The notes beneath the pieces are model-generated. The model did no database searches, was not told where the DNA came from, and saw only the letters and a program-made list of their open reading frames with translations. A stretch of DNA of 64,000 nucleotides from assembly GCA_964019155.1 (NCBI GenBank), contig OZ025243.1, positions 40,169,679-40,233,678 on the forward strand, read 5' to 3'. A program made the position numbers and the translations under genes. Shown piece after piece: positions 62,395 to 64,000 of the stretch. Source of the DNA: Osedax fenrisi (Eukaryota > Annelida > Polychaeta > Sabellida > Siboglinidae). Position 1 is the first letter of the stretch. Every line of letters starts with the position of its first letter.

Positions 62395-62647
62395 GTAAGC
62401 CTAACCTACCAAGTACAACGCTATTGCCTATCTTACCGTGTTAAGACTACCCTTAAGACGAGGCCACGCAAGCAAATATTAACTATAAAACCGCATACAC
62501 GAATATTCGCAAATATCTAACACGTTTGCTATATACATATCGCGATTATTATTCGCAAATTCGCGCGATTATTCGCAAATATAGCCTCAGCTGTACCAAC
62601 GCCCTGGGCTTTGGCTGTACTGAAGTATATACATATCTCTTATAGGT

Positions 62648-62685
<38 letters not shown>

Positions 62686-63365
62686 TATATCCTATAGTTA
62701 TAGGTATATAGACTCGATACTACTGCTGTCCATCTTAATCTATACGACCTGCACTCATAGACATTAGAGTGATGCACCTCACTCTATATCTATGCCTGCA
62801 CTACATGTATGTTTATGTATACGTTCATTCGTATGTGTGTGTGCACTGCACACTGTGCAGTGTGTAATGCGTATACTGGATGTGACGTGCATGCGTTGTG
62901 TGCATGCGTGCGTGTGTGTGTACGTGTAATGTATCTATTATTAGAATGTTATTAGATTAGCCATCCGTAGTGATGTCATTATTACAGTACAATAACACAG
63001 ATATACACGAGCTATTGCACACCTATTGTATTGTATTGTATTGTGTATTATCTATATACGCTATGCGTATTTATATCAATAATTATATACTATTCAGAAT
63101 CGCACCTGTAACATGATAAACAGCAATATTAATATTGAACTATTATTTATAGTTAATCCATATCGGGTTTTATATTTGTAATATTAGTTATGTAACTATT
63201 ACTACACAATAGCAGGGGCAACGGTAACAAATAACCCGGATAATACTGCTTATTTGTGTCATTATAATCGATTTTCAATCGAATGTGTTATTGTATTAAA
63301 GTATTGATATAGTCCTATACTATATACATATTGTAATAATAACATCAAATATACTAATACATTCA

Positions 63366-63416
<51 letters not shown>

Positions 63417-63651
63417 TAGTAAGCTTACTATATATATAGTTTATAAGCTTATAAGCAAAGTGCTTTACTATAAGAAAAGATTTGCTATAAGATCTCTGCT
63501 TCGCAATATCTTTGCTATAAGCATATCGTACACGATATACATGTGTGAAGTTATAATATAGGTTTACAACAGTCCTACAATGAATACCAGACAAAACACC
63601 ACTAATATAGCAGTTATAGTTAATGTGTAGGTGTGTCGGATCGTAGGCAGG
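62395..63651. other. Non-coding DNA with microsatellites and hairpins
   Basis: No gene was recognised. Present are (TA)n at 62648-62683 and 63367-63405, GT-rich DNA at about 62830-62930, the inverted repeat CACTGCACA/TGTGCAGTG near 62845-62865, and repeats of TATTCGCAAATTCGCGCGAT type near 62500-62580. Confidence 0.5.
62756..62794. repeat. Hairpin repeat related to 3595-3634
   Basis: CATAGACATTAGAGTGATG and, after a 4-nt gap, its near-complement ending in TATATCTATG. The arm sequence is shared, in inverted orientation, with the hairpin at 3595-3634, showing that both belong to one small repeat family. Confidence 0.65.
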
Positions 63652-63803
63652 CAGGGGCGCTGCAACATGGGGGGATGGGGGGGACATGTACACTTTAAAA
63701 TCTAGGGGGGACCTCCTATGTGTCGGCCCCCCCACTTTTACCGCACAATTTATTTTGATTGGTTGGTCCCGCCTACATACACACCATGGTTCCAGCGCCC
63801 CTA
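63652..63803. mobile_element. hAT-type MITE, copy 2
   Basis: The ends AGGGGCGCTGCAAC (63653) and GTTCCAGCGCCCCT (to 63802) are inverted, matching at 13 of 14 positions. The interior matches copy 1 throughout, with longer G and C runs. The direct repeat at this site is degenerate (TAGGCAGG against TAGTAAGC). The overlapping minus-strand frame is only the MITE read through. Confidence 0.85.
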
Positions 63804-64000
63804 TAGTAAGCAGGCAATAACGATGTAGTAATCATGCTAATCACTACGCGACATATTTCGGCGATGTACGCTATGTATGTAGGTTACTAGAATACAAATG
63901 TAATTATATGACTCATGCGCATGTCCTTATGTTCCTCGTATACTGTAGTGTATACTGACTACTTGAGGTGTGCATTCATATCCGCTATTGCTATCGTATA
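63804..64000. other. Non-coding DNA at the window end
   Basis: No feature was recognised. Confidence 0.5.

Overview
This is a very AT-rich stretch of animal (metazoan-type) nuclear DNA. It is almost entirely mobile elements in different stages of decay, and simple-sequence DNA is abundant, above all (TA)n. No bacterial operon structure, ribosome-binding-site logic or complete host gene is visible. The animal assignment is an inference. It rests on several non-LTR retrotransposons of the CR1/L2, Jockey-like and RTE/RTE-X-like kinds, a tRNA-derived SINE, hAT-type MITEs, a Rep-helicase Helitron and eukaryotic-looking splice and poly(A) signals. I cannot name the species.

Layout. 1-12.3 kb: AT-rich DNA with a 140-bp hAT-type MITE (789-928), a TA-flanked inverted-repeat element (2842-4118; truncated second copy 9530-10294) and three copies of a tRNA-headed SINE (4601, 5249 and 10330). 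12.4-15.9 kb: a decayed CR1/L2-like LINE lying between matching 14-bp inverted termini. 17.3-19.7 kb: another CR1/L2-like relic on the minus strand, ending in an (ATCT)n tail. 21.1-21.5 kb: a 12-bp minisatellite with a 168-bp higher-order period. 21.7-26.4 kb: an L2-like relic, a possible two-exon host gene (22533-23401), a Jockey-like LINE with an almost open reverse transcriptase (23.5-25.35 kb) and a GC-rich reading frame with a poly(A) signal (26017-26244). 27-38.3 kb: further LINE relics, including an RTE-like element (32.6-35.25 kb, minus).

The centrepiece is 38940-61973. Four Helitron units lie head to tail, all on the minus strand. Each starts with TC (TCTGGTGAGG) and ends with a GC-rich hairpin followed by CTAG. 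The unit at 41703-51699 carries one intact 1,653-codon gene for a Rep-helicase transposase. The other three (2.7, 5.0 and 5.1 kb) are non-autonomous and made of tandem monomers, each resembling the element's own 3' end: a hairpin next to a G-rich block. Two of the three junctions read CTAG directly followed by TC, as expected of rolling-circle concatemers. The intact transposase would be the trans-acting enzyme, and the arrays its possible substrates.

62.0-64 kb: a GC-richer promoter-like segment (CRE-like inverted repeat, two inverted CCAAT boxes) followed by a strong splice donor at 62395, then a second copy of the MITE (63652-63803). A gene may start here and leave the window.
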